Source of the DNA: Piper betle
Taxonomy: Eukaryota; Streptophyta; Magnoliopsida; Piperales; Piperaceae
NCBI GenBank assembly: GCA_033002965.1
Contig: JAURVB010014474.1
Coordinates: 248,001-312,000 of the forward strand
DNA length: 64,000 nucleotides
Reading direction: 5' to 3'
Shown piece after piece: positions 39,801 to 50,745 of this stretch (position 1 is its first letter; each line of letters starts with the position of its first letter). The notes under the pieces were generated by a model, which did not search any database, was not told where the DNA came from, and saw only the letters and a list, made by a program, of their open reading frames with translations. A program made the translations under genes and the position numbers.

Positions 39801-41106
39801 GTCAATAATAGTGAGCTTCTTTGTTAGTTCTGAAGCGAGGGAGTTGGTTGCAACAGCAAGTTCAAAACCTCGACTTTCTGAAGTGAACTTCTAAACATTT
39901 GACTTTGCCTTTTTATACTCATTTGTAGCAAATGCAACTTGTTGTGTCACCATATTAGAATCTTGAAGTAAAATCCTGGATTCATAGCTATGTAACATTG
40001 ACAGTAGTTCAATGTAATTAGGTAATGGTGGCCGCAAAGTCATAGTGGTGAACATTTGATAATTTGCCCCTAAGCCATTCAATAACCAAAATGATTTTCT
40101 ATCCTCCATCAGTTGCTTGTCAATTGCAGCTAATTCATCATATATTGCTTTAAATTTCCAGAAGATAGTCATCAAGAGATTCACATATTAGCTCCTACCT
40201 TCTAATGTAATGTTTCCAGCTGATGATGCAATGTTAGCTCCCTGTCCATAGTCTTTTGTTGAAAATATCCTTTAATGATTTCCACACATCTGCAAGCAGT
40301 ATCTAGTCCAACAACTTGACGAAGAATTTCCTCACTCAACGAGCCAATTATCCATCCCTTTGTCAATTTATCAATCCTTTTCCAAGCCATAAATTCTCCA
40401 TTAACAACAATTGAATTAGAAGAACCAATGTGTAGAGGAGAATGAATAGATCCATTAATAAATCCAATACAGTTCTGTGATTCGATCAAATTCAAGATCT
40501 GAGATTCCCATAGCAGGAAGTTCTTCGCATTTAGCCGAATTGTTACAAATGAAGGAGCATGAACATGAATGAGATATGGATAACAAAGTGAGGAGTTTAG
40601 AAGCATAGCATTTGATGCAAATGATTAACCTAGATAAGCTGCATTGCCAAACATTGTTTGCCATTGAAACTGCAACAATGGATCTAAAGGAAATCTCAAT
40701 AGATCAGGCAACGTAGGCGAAGTGTTTTGTTCAGAAGGATTTCCTCTCAGACTAGCATGAGTGGAATAATCATTAACATGATCATTTGCCTGAATGTAAC
40801 AGATCAATGCAAACAACTCAATTAAACAATTTGACAAAGCAAGAACTGTGAAATCTTAAATTGTCATAAAAGGAGATATGTCACAAACAAAACCAGTTCA
40901 ATCAGATTAGGAGAGTAAAAACACCAAACCCTCCCAAAGCTTCCTTTACTAGGCAAAGATACACTTCCATGTCCAAAGATCACCAGCAGAAGTAATCGAC
41001 AATCTTCACGACGATGACGATGCCGGCGCAGTAGAGTCACGAAGGAATTTGGCAAAAGCATTTGATCAAATTGCTATCGCCAAACCCTCACAATGCTTTG
41101 ATACCA

Positions 41107-41275
41107 TGTTGAGAATTGTAAAATCATTGTATTAACATTGACATTAAGCCTTTACATATACAAATATGAGAACAATAAAGAAGACTTGGGCTACAAGAAA
41201 ACCAAGAAGTAGCCGGCTACAATAACATTTCAGTATATCAAAATTTACATTATCTCCACACTTTTATCTCTAATA
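41107..41275 (-). repeat. 5' LTR of the copia element
   Basis: 169 bp, ending in TCAACA next to the primer binding site. Both LTRs begin TATTAG on the minus strand, so the usual TG start has become TA in both copies. Confidence 0.88.
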
Positions 41276-42443
41276 CGCCAAACTTTAATAAGTGACCCAG
41301 AGAAGGATTTCCCATCAAAAGCAAGAGCAGAAGTTGCATCCTCTGGGGTGAGAAATTGGACAACAGCTTGACCATTCTCTTTGTTTATCTGATAAAGAGA
41401 TTAAATAATAACTATTAAATGAAAGACGATCTTCTACAGAATATCAAAACAATGAAAATTAGAAAGCGTTACTCACCATACAACCTATGCATGGTTGTGT
41501 TCCTTGAATATGGTTTGTGCCAGACACAAGAAAATATCATTCAAACATTTTATCACATCTTTTTCGGAAGCCAATGAAGGTAGGTTTTCTACATAAAGCC
41601 CTCTCTTTGGTCTTGTTGCTTGCGTAAGTTGAACAGAATCTATGGTGCTAGCCTTACTTATCAAGAGATTTTTCAAGGAAGCTACTGTCTTGGGTTTTGT
41701 ATCAACATATGTAGTAGTCAACGTTCTCAATGCAGATAAATTCTTTGCCTCAGCCAGGTCTTCAATACTTGTTTCAGATGGGCCAGCATGACTGCTATTT
41801 TTTTCTGTAGGAGGAAGGTCCCATGCATTACTTCTTTTTCAGGAGACTTTTTTATTGGAAGTAGGGTATTCGCAGCCACATCAAATTTCCTTTTCGTTGG
41901 AGAATAACCACCAAGCCCACTAGAACGATCGTTGTGTCTCCAGTAATAGCCTTTTGAATATGAACCATTTGTCCCATGTCTACGCCTATCTGCATTTGGA
42001 AGGTCCTCACTGAACTGTCTTTTAACAAATGGTCATACTGTTCTTTGCGTGCTCTGGGTAAACCAGAATGCGATCTACGTCTACTTCTGTCATGATCTCT
42101 ACTTCTTGACCGCCTTTGTTTCTTTGAAACTCCATAATGAGATTCAGCTAACACTTTCTGAACTTCACGCTCTGAAGAATCTATTTCACCCTGATGTGTA
42201 ATTGTATTAATGATATGTAGCTCATTGTCACACTCGGAATACTAAAAATCTCAAAATATTTCTTGGAATATTAACAGAGGTGACTGTTAGTTGTTCCATG
42301 GAGTTGAAGGGTCTCAAACCTTCTCTATAAATTGAGCTTCATTTGTCTCATTCTAAAAAGACAAAATAAGGAGAAAAAAACAAAAGAGAGATAAAGGAGA
42401 GATATAGAGATAAAAGAGGGAAAAATATTCATGAATTTATCTT

Positions 42444-42600
42444 ATATAGAATACTAAGAGAGAGAGAAATCTTGTAATCTCAATATAGAATACTAAGAGA
42501 GAGAGAAATCTTGTAATCTCAATATAGAATACTAAGAGAGAGAGAAATCTTGTAATCTCAATATAGAATACTAAGAGAGAGAAATCTTGTAATCTCAATA
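42444..42600. repeat. Tandem repeat, about 39-bp unit, four copies
   Basis: The unit ATATAGAATACTAAGAGAGA followed by GAGAAATCTTGTAATCTCA is repeated about four times, nearly identical, the last copy lacking one GA pair. It lies within the U2AF-like pseudogene between recognisable exons. Confidence 0.9.
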
Positions 42601-43853
42601 GTATAAGGTGTGTGAGTAATCTTATCTCTATATATATTTGATGCCATTACTTTTGTTCGCTCTAGTTGATCTCCAATTTTGGGAATTTTTCTCAACATGC
42701 CTTACATGCCTACATTTTTTGGATGCCCAGTTGTCAATTGCTGATTGGCCCCTTTCCTCAGAATTATGCTGATGTTTCCGTTTTCCTTTTCTTTGATGAA
42801 CCTTTTCTCTGTCAACGTGGTTTCTCATGAATGACTTTCATTTGGTTGTAATGACAGAGTTTATCAATTGAGACTTCTCCACGAGCATTTGTGTCCACTT
42901 TGTCTTGAGAGCGTTTATCATGTCGCTCCAAGCTCATTTCATCATCAGGAAAATTTTTACCATTAATAAAATCTTTTCCCTGTTACAGTTTACTCCTCTC
43001 CTTCCTTTTAGATACTAGTTTGCCAGCACCCAAAGTTGCATGTTTCTCGGAGCTAATCTGAGAATCCTTTGTACCTTTGGATCCTTCCTTCAGCATAAAG
43101 AATGTTCAGGTGCACTTCCAGAATTCCTTTTTTCTGATGCAACCATCATCTCTTCTTCTCTAGCAGCAGCTTCCAGTTCCTTCTTCTTCCTTCTTCGCAT
43201 AATTTCATCAAAGGTCAAAGGTCGTGTCCATGCTGATGAAGTACAATCATGATCTTGACTCCTGAAAATCTCACTGCTAATACGTTTTCTGACCTTGAGA
43301 TGATCTTCCCTACTCATTTGGCTCATGCATACAGCTCAAAAAACATGCATTCTAAAAAGAACTACGAAAGCATCTGCCATAAAGGAATCACCAAACAAGA
43401 AACTCATATAAACAGACAATTCATGACAAACATTTCGAATCTTCCAACATGAACCAAAAAACTTGGGAAAAAAATGATTCCCAATCAAATCCATTCCTAT
43501 ATGTTCTTGGCTCCATAAACGAATAAATTAACAATGAATCGACGATAGGTCATTCCCACATTATATACTTTATCAAATAAGTATCATTAAGCATGGAACT
43601 CGTAGATACCCAATGAATGATGTATAACACACATGAAATGAAACAAATAACTTAGTAAACAACAAAGAACTCACAACAAAATATCTTCACATAGAAGAAT
43701 CCATTTTTACAAAAAATGCAGACGAATAAACTAATTGTTAACTCCTATTCCAAAAATTAAACAAAGCCCCAACATTTATACCAGCAAGACCGACAAGAGA
43801 TTTCACCACAACCTGCAGGGAAACTAATTAATTCATCAAAAAAGGGTCAAAAC

Positions 43854-44201
43854 TAGGGGTGCTAAATGAGTGAGTGAGCCGAACTCAACTTGTGTTTGAA
43901 CTCGGCTCGAATAGTTCGAAGTTCATTTGAACTCGACTTGAGATCGAACGAGTTTTGAACATATATAATTGAGCTTGACTCAAATATTTTTATATTTTTC
44001 GAGCTTGACTCGGCTCGAATGTACAACTGTTTAATTTTGACAAGCTCAAACCCAGCTCATTCGTGAACTCAAAACCGGTTCGATTATAAAGTCAAAAGTA
44101 ACTCACTTGGACTTGAATACTAATCATTTAAACTATCTCACTATATTGTTATTATATTGTATATAAATAAATATAACTAGTTACAATTAAAACTATTAGT
44201 G

Positions 44202-44242
<41 letters not shown>

Positions 44243-44470
44243 AAGACTATATTATTATATTATTTTATCGAGTCGAGCTACAAGTCAATTATGAGTTGAG
44301 TTAAGTTCGAGTTATAATCGAGTCGAGTCAAGTCTAACACTATTGTGCTCAAACTTGACTGGAAGGATTCAAGTTCGAGTCGAGTTCAAGCTTGAGCATT
44401 TAAATGTCGAGTTTCAAGTCGAGTCGAATGCCAAATACTCACAAGTTGGCTTGCTCAATTAATAACCCTA
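43854..44470. mobile_element. hAT-type MITE
   Basis: 617 bp, beginning TAGGGGTGCTAAATGAGTG and ending as the inverse of TAGGGTTATTAATTGAGC. Flanks are GTCAAAAC (43846-43853) and GTCAAAAT (44471-44478), an 8-bp target duplication with one mismatch. The interior is rich in GAACTCG/CGAGTTC words with a central (TA)n run (44208-44236). It is closely similar to 50155-50745. It lies about 0.5 kb beyond the N-terminal exon of the U2AF-like pseudogene. Confidence 0.85.
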
Positions 44471-47400
44471 GTCAAAATCTGTAAAATTTCTACCATGCAA
44501 CAACTCTCACTGATCCTCCGTCCCCTCAAATCCCCAAAAACTAAGGATACCCACACCACCCCCCCTTTTGTAAGCCGAATATGTCCCCTTGATTTGTGAT
44601 TATTTACATATTTTGGAAAAAAAGTATTTGTTTTAGTGTAGATATTTCTATGCAGCTCATATTAATATTAGCCATTAAATTACAAGACAGTTGGATAACA
44701 AGAGCAACTTTGTCTCCTTTTTGAAAAATAATAGCCATGTAATGATAACTAGATCTCTTATATTTTTGTATGAGAATATCGTATTTCCCATTTTTCTTAG
44801 CTTTCATCCAAAACATAAACGCATTAAGCACTCAATTGCATCATCATTTGCATTTGATTACAATATTGGCGGGGTACAGGAAATACAGAGTAACACTTCG
44901 ACTATCATTATTTAGCATTTTCCTTGTTTTCAGTTCCATATTCTCATTGATCTGCAAAACCCACAATTTGTGAAGTTCCCGTGCTTACATTTTGCACAGG
45001 ATGAAGTTCAAGCTCAATGACATCAACATTGTACACATAGAATTTGGCAACAAACAGTAAAAAGGAGGTTCAAAGCATTAAACACAGCCAGAATGAAATA
45101 GTAGTAATCCAGCTTAGACTCATTCAAGTTGTTAAGAATCCATCCCTTGTGGCCATGACTCTTGGTGATGTTATACAGTGGTGAGAAGGAAACTACTAAG
45201 GAAGTTCCCAATCCCAAGGCTGCTAGTGAAATGTGAAGCCCCCAAGCTCTTCATCCCCTCCGGTGCTTGATCATATAAGAACTCAATCTTGACAACCTCC
45301 ACAAATGTGTCTACAATGCCTGTTAGTACAACTGTGGCAGGAGCATGAATATTATCAATGGAACAGTTTCTTTGGCACCTACAATGCCATGGGCCTTGGT
45401 CACACTTAGTCTCCTCTTCTCAGCTAAATCCGCAGTGATCAAAATAACAACATGGAGGACAAGACCAATTGTCATTCTTTGCAACAATGTGACGCATCTG
45501 GGATTTTTAGTGTACTTCCTTGTGGCGGGTACGAAATAGCGGTCGTAGAAGACAAGGCTGATCAGCATGGAGATCGCCACAAAGGCTGCAAAGCTCGCCG
45601 GAGGGATCTCGAAGCCGGGATTCATGGTCCTGTCGAGGGTGGTTCCATTTTTGATGAAGAGGGTGTGGACTTGTGCAATCATGGTGCTGGGGATGAAGGT
45701 GACTACCAAGATGGGGAACATCTCCACCATTTTCTTTCTTTCTTCCACTCGGACCACTGTGCAAAGTCTCCATTTGGTGCTAACTTTGCCTGTTCACACT
45801 CCTGCCTTGTCCAAAAACCTACAGTCAGTGAATTGATAGTAAGTTTGCTCTGGCCATTGGAATTACTTAGGAGCTAATCATCAAGACTAAGAGGATTGTA
45901 TATGAACAGGTTTGACTGGGAGTGTCAATATGAAGGGGAAACCACAACTAGTGGATTGAGGGTGCAATTTCAATTACCTCGTCTGAAAAAAAAATTCAAT
46001 TAACTCAATGAAGGGGTATACCCAGTCGTGAATTTCCCAGACTTAGCATAATCTTCTGCAGATAATTCATGGAGTTCATTGGGATCACTGGGGGTGGGAA
46101 CTGGGAACCCTCCAATTCTTGAGAGCAGACACAAAGACGCTGGCCATCCTATTAAATGGACTCCCAGCAGAAACCTTGTGCCCGTAGAATGGGGTGCCCC
46201 CAGAAAGACCAGCACAGAAATGGCCAACCCCACAGAGGGAAGCCCATAACCAATGGGCCTTCCCACATTGCAAGTATGTACACAAGGAAGGTGTTGGCAA
46301 AGAGGATGCTAAACATCCACCAGTTGAAGGAGAGCTTTTGAGCCCTCTCCCTTGGCTCAAAATCATCAAACTGGTCAGCTCCCATGGTGGAGATGTTGGG
46401 CTTGGTCCCTCCTGTGCCTGCTGCAACAATGTACAGACCACAGTAAAAGATGCCAACTTGAAAATGGGTTGGCTGTTTGCAGTCGTCGGAGTTGTTTTGG
46501 TCGCAATCCGGCGGTCGGAGAGACGGCAAGGTAATGGCAAATGTCAGTAGGCACATACCGTGTTCAAACATAAACATTACAATTCATTTCATTATGGCAA
46601 TATTCTAGTTTTATGTGTTGAGTTGTCAATATTACAATCAAGGTTTATCTCCAAAACCACACTCCACTCAAGGTTAAAATCACTAAATCTTCTTATAGCA
46701 TGCCGGCCGGCGAGCAAGGGGACAGTTTGAAAATTGTAGTGTATGGAGGATACATGCTAAACTAAAATAATTATTGACTAATTAACTTATTAATCTGTCT
46801 TAGTCTGTCCAGGGGACAATCTATAATTTATTTGATTACTTTCTAATGAACTTGTTTAATCTGTCAACAACTTCTAGCTGGTTGCTTTCATGGGTTTTGA
46901 TGTAGATTTTGAAAACTGATCTCTTCTCAACCCAATGGCCAGTTAAAGACTGATCCTAGGCATTATACTTTGGTACAGTCGTCTCTAATTTATTGCAAAC
47001 ACGCTACATGTTTGCATAAAGCCAAGTGAGAGATCTTTAAATAATTATATACCATGGCTACTTCGATTGATTCGCCTGTTCTCTGCCATAGCTTTTGGCT
47101 TATAATGATCTATTAATTGAACATGGCAATCATCTGAGCTAAAAAACAATTCTCTTAAGCTGCTCAGCAGATGATTCATGCAAAATATCACAAATCTTGA
47201 GCCTTGGAGGAAAATGGGAGGAAAATATTCAATCAAATGGTAAAAGAAAATTGATGATTTACCATGAGAAATGGCAGAGGAGATGACAAAGGTCCGGTAT
47301 CTTCCAAGATGAGCATCAGCAATGTAGGCACCAAGTTTGGGAGTTATTCAAACTGTCCCGACCCAGTTGGTAACATTATTCGATGACTGCACTGGTTCCT

Positions 47401-47579
47401 TCGTGCAACTTATTTGTCAAATACAAAACCAAATTTGTGGCTATTCCATAGTATGCCATTCTTTCAAATATTTCATAACCTGCAACAAAAACAATCACTG
47501 TATTTTGTTCTAGACCCAAAACTTATTTAGCTAGTGACATAAATATAGTTCTCTTGTGCATAAAAGAATATATATATAT

Positions 47580-48308
47580 GGGGTTGGGTAACCTGGGGGC
47601 GACCCAGGAAATTTTCCTGGGGTCACCCCAAATCTGGACCGTCCGATCACAAGGACAGTCCAGATTTCTTTTCTTAAAGCCTAACCCTCTCCTCCTCCCA
47701 TGCACCGCCGCCGCCGCCGGGCCGCTGTCGCCGCCGCCGGACCGCTGTCGCCGCCGCCGCGCGACCCCGCCCTCGCCGCCACCGTCGCTTGCCGTCGCCA
47801 CCGTCCGCGCCGCCACCGTCGCTTGCCGTCGCCACCGTCCGCGGGCGTGGGTTATCGCCGCGTTGCCGCGCGACCCCCACCACTGCCGGGGTTGTCCCCG
47901 CGTTGCCGCGCAACCTCGCCTGCCAGCGCCGCCCTTGCTCCTCGGCCAACGCGGACGGGTGCGGTGATGAGCGGTGGTGCCATGGACGTGGGTGCGGCGA
48001 AGGGTGGCACCGCCGATGCCGAGGGTGGCAGGGTAGCTGCAGCTGCGCGGCGAGGGCAGCTGCGGCGAGGCGGCGGCAGCGGCGAGGGCGGCAGGGACAG
48101 CGGCTGCGGCGGCAGCGGCGAGGGCGCCAGGAACGGCGGCTGCGGCGGCGGCGGCAGGGCGGCGAGCGGTGGCGGCGGCGGCGGCAGGTGGAGGGTTAGG
48201 ATTAGGGTTTTTAAAAACAGATTTGAGCCGTCAGATTAGATCTGACGGCCCAGATTAGGGTGACCGCAGGAAATTATTCCTGCGGTCGCCCCAGACTAGC
48301 CAATCCCT
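47580..48308. mobile_element. GC-rich TIR element with palindromic ends, inserted in a TA repeat
   Basis: About 730 bp between two (TA)n runs. The terminal inverted repeats are roughly 70 bp and imperfect (GGGTTGGGTAACCTGGGGGCGACC against GGGATTGGCTAGTCTGGGGCGACC). Each end is also a hairpin by itself: GGCGACCCAGGAAA paired with TTTCCTGGGGTCACC (about 47598-47628) and GGTGACCGCAGGAAAT paired with ATTCCTGCGGTCGCC (about 48259-48290). The middle (47700-48190) is almost pure CGCCGC/GGCGGC, giving long artefact frames in all directions. The TA-rich site hides the target duplication. Long TIRs suggest a Mutator-like MITE, unproven. Confidence 0.65.
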
Positions 48309-48352
48309 ATATATATATATATATATATAATATATATATATATATATCGGAG
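48309..48352. repeat. (TA)n microsatellite
   Basis: TA run directly beside the TIR element; the left flank of that element (47570-47579) is also TA-rich, suggesting insertion into the microsatellite. Confidence 0.85.
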
Positions 48353-48524
48353 AAAAGGTAATGAAATTAGAGGTGGGAAATTGTGTAACAACGATGAAGA
48401 AGCAAGCAATCCATCTTCCTCCATTGGAACGAAGAACAGGGCGACCCTTGAGGTCCACTGTGTCATATTGTGTAAACTTCTCTGAACCGCTCTTACATTG
48501 GCCCTTCTCTTCTATTTCCTTCAT

Positions 48525-49024
48525 TTTTTTGTTATTTCCTTAGCTTGCGGTAATTAGGAGGTGATCAGGTCACGTTTATGGCGGATATAATGTGAGAATC
48601 CATGGCTTTTTTATAAGTGCATGCGTTGCACTCTAACTATTGGGCGGTCGTCGTCGCCAAGTAAACATCGTCAAGACTCTGATATGTTGTTTAATTATAA
48701 GCATAAAGCCTTCTTATTCTTGTAATGTAGCGGTGGGGACGGATAGCATTGTTTTGCTCCGGCAGGATAGTCGTTTGGGTTAATCAAGAGAAACCAACAA
48801 GATAATACAAATATGACAGAAGAGGTAAATATAATTGTGAGGTATAATCTTATTCTGCCAAGACTTATCCATCATATGGGAAATTTATCAGAAATAATCA
48901 GATCCTAAAGCCAAAAACCTTATAATAGATTGATTTTATAACTACTGTACACTCTTTCGTATAATTTTATTTGTTCGTTCAAAACACTTGTTGCGTCGAC
49001 CAATATTGAGAATATAGCATCGAG
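48525..49024. other. Upstream region of the NPF pseudogene
   Basis: Five hundred bases between the NPF start codon and a copia LTR. This would be the promoter; no element was identified with confidence. Confidence 0.4.
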
Positions 49025-49911
49025 TGTTGTATTTTATTAGATTCATATCAAATCATCGAGTAAATAAATTAAATAGCGAAAGCGTACTTAAAACCATAAG
49101 AGAAACTAGAGTATTGACCACCTCAAATATTAGTCTTCTGAATCTAAAAAGAGTTTTCAAAAACTTGAATTCTGAACAATGAGATACCAGAGGGACCATA
49201 ACCTCCTTATTTATAACTATAGTTTTATAAATTCATTTTCACCCATCACAAAAAGAGAAATATGAAAAGGTATCTACATATTGAATTTCACACTTTTCAC
49301 ATTGAATTCCACACTTTTCACATTGAATTCCACACCTTAATTTCTGGCCCATAACCTTTCACTTTAATAGATCAATTTAATTTAGGCCAACCTTATATAA
49401 TAATATATAGCATAATTCCTGATTCTAATTCAGGTATATATTTATGTCCAACATTCAACAATCCCCATTTAGACTTAATATATACACGAAGATAATTGTA
49501 TAACCTTATGAGCTCCAAAATATATATCATTATTCCAAAATAACAATCTCGTCTATTAATCAATGTCAATATAAAAACAAGGCGATTTTTGTTACATTTA
49601 TCGTAACTAAACCCATCTATGGTCACATACATCAACATAATTAAATGACATAGATTGAATGTGTAGCATGAAAATTACATGTAATTTGATCTAACATGCC
49701 TATTTTCAACTGGTCCAACCTTATGAGATCACCAAAAATACCAAAAGCAAGTGAACCTTAAACCAAATACAAACTCCCACTAAAGTAGCATATTATCAAA
49801 TGATACAATGCCCATATGAGTAATATGCTCATGAAAGACCTTGGGTGGTAAACTTTTAATAAGCAGATCCGCAACTATGAAGTTTGTCCCAATATGCTCC
49901 ATAGAGACTTT

Positions 49912-50053
49912 ACCACTTTGAACTCTTTCTTTACACTTTGAACTCTTTCTTTCACAACAAGGAACTTGATCTCTAAATGTTTTGATTTAGATGAGCTTTC
50001 TTTCACAACAAGGAACTTGATCTCTAAATGTATGTTTTGATTTAGATGAGCTC
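49912..50053. repeat. Tandem duplication, about 65 bp, in copia remnant
   Basis: CTTTCTTTCACAACAAGGAA plus the following CTTGATCTCTAAATG and TTTTGATTTAGATGAGCT occurs twice in direct orientation. It adds a local duplication to the RNase H remnant. Confidence 0.8.
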
Positions 50054-50154
50054 ACAGATTAATTATCACAAAATATCTTAAAGTGGTCTTTCAATATTAT
50101 CAATAATGCGTAGCCCTGTGACAAAATTCCACATCCATATTCTATGATTGGATG

Positions 50155-50468
50155 TAGGGGTGCTAATTGAGCGAGCGAGCCGAGCTCAACATGTGTTCGA
50201 ACTCGGCTCGAATAGTTCGAAACTCGTTTGAACTCGACTCGAGATCGAACGAGTTTTGGATATACATGCTCGAGTTCGACTCGAATATCTTTTATGTGTT
50301 CGAGCTCGACTCGAGCTTGAATATACGTAAACTAACCAGCTCGATTAAAAGTCAAAAGTACCTCACTTTAAAAAAAATGAGGCCAATGTGGTTTGAACCC
50401 ACAACCTTGAAGTTATTAAGGTGAATACTTACCATCATCAACTATCTTGCTTCTTTGTTATTATATTT

Positions 50469-50507
<39 letters not shown>

Positions 50508-50745
50508 ATATAAAGGCTATATTATTATATTATTTTATCGAGTCGAGTTCGAGTCGAACTACGAAGTCGAGTTCGAGTTACAACCGAGTCGAGTCGAGTC
50601 GAACACGACCTTGCTCAAGCTCGGCTCGTAAGATTCGAGTTCGAGTCGAGTTCGAGTCGAGCATTTAAATGTCGAGTTTCGAATCGAGTCAAGCCGAGCC
50701 GAACGCTAAATGCTCACGAACTGGCTCGCTCAATTAGTAACCCTA
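50155..50745. mobile_element. hAT-type MITE with perfect 8-bp target duplication
   Basis: 591 bp, starting TAGGGGTGCTAATTGAGCG and ending as the inverse of TAGGGTTACTAATTGAGCG. Flanked by ATTGGATG at 50147-50154 and 50746-50753. It interrupts the RNase H remnant of the copia element, and the copia sequence continues on both sides. Central (TA)n run at about 50467-50503. It is the best preserved member of the family in this window. Confidence 0.88.

Larger units (their letters stand above)
36715..41275 (-). mobile_element. Ty1/copia retrotransposon, defective
   Basis: Two LTRs (36715-36885 and 41107-41275) bound a 4.2-kb interior in minus orientation. Next to the right LTR is TGGTATCAAAGC (41106-41095), a one-base variant of the initiator tRNA-Met primer site; next to the left LTR is the purine tract AAAGGGGAG. 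Order of domains is gag (about 40606-39890), protease with DSGASSHM (about 39560), GAG-pre-integrase zinc finger (HYKLGH...CNSCQ, about 39150-39060), a shortened integrase (about 39020-38770), reverse transcriptase (about 38400-37400) and RNase H (37330-36945, with GRSSTGYCTF and EAEYRAM). PR-INT before RT-RNaseH defines copia. Several stops and frame changes in gag, integrase and RT mean it is not autonomous. Flanking CGCCT (36710-36714) and CGCCA (41276-41280) are a 5-bp target duplication with one mismatch. Confidence 0.9.
31475..43326 (-). pseudogene. U2AF65-like RRM splicing factor pseudogene, split by a copia element
   Basis: Exons read minus-strand in the order of a long plant U2AF large-subunit-like protein. 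Near 43326-42628: N-terminal RS/basic region with TRPLTFDEIM (about 43230-43200). 42154-41820: RS-rich segment (SRSRDHDRSRRRSHSG). 41730-41281 plus 36714-36660: first RRM (GLYVENLPSLASEKDVIKC, then ENGQAVVQFLTPEDA, then RPKDF). 33660-33590, 33126 and 32960-32880: second RRM (IFIGGISR, SFGVLKAYHFEF). 32550-32235, 32190-32110 and 32030-31475: C-terminal UHM-like region and acidic tail. Such proteins bind the polypyrimidine tract and help U2 snRNP recruitment. Frame breaks by one base are seen near 42010, 41530, 33097, 32488 and 31650, with others likely in the N-terminal exons, and a retrotransposon splits the first RRM. A functional protein is unlikely. Confidence 0.8.
44944..48524 (-). pseudogene. 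NPF (NRT1/PTR) family transporter pseudogene
   Basis: NPF proteins are 12-helix proton-coupled plasma-membrane transporters of nitrate, peptides, hormones and glucosinolates. Exon 1 (48524-about 48390) has KFTQYDTVDLKGRPVLRSNG; exon 2 (47479-about 47265) has GYEIFERMAYYGIATNLVLY and NNVTNWVGT, LGAYIADAHLGRY; exon 3 (about 46577-46000) has GTGGTKPNISTMGADQFDDF; exon 4 (about 45830-44944) has FPILVVTFIPSTMIAQ, FEIPPASFAAFVAISM and HGHKGWILNNLN. The sequence is closest to the NPF5-like group by memory of motifs. Lesions are numerous: frame shift and then TGA after WVGTV near 47340, frame shifts in exon 3 near NWWMFSIL and the following helix, and shifts around 45320 and 45150 in exon 4. A TIR element occupies intron 1. 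It cannot encode a full transporter. Confidence 0.85.

Noticed and set aside
45452..45877. Plus-strand frame of 141 residues
   Set aside because: It is the antisense of NPF exon 4, which has clear transporter motifs on the minus strand.
47523..48239. Frames of up to 179 residues around the CGCCGC core
   Set aside because: They are inside the TIR element; simple-sequence coding in every frame and no domain.
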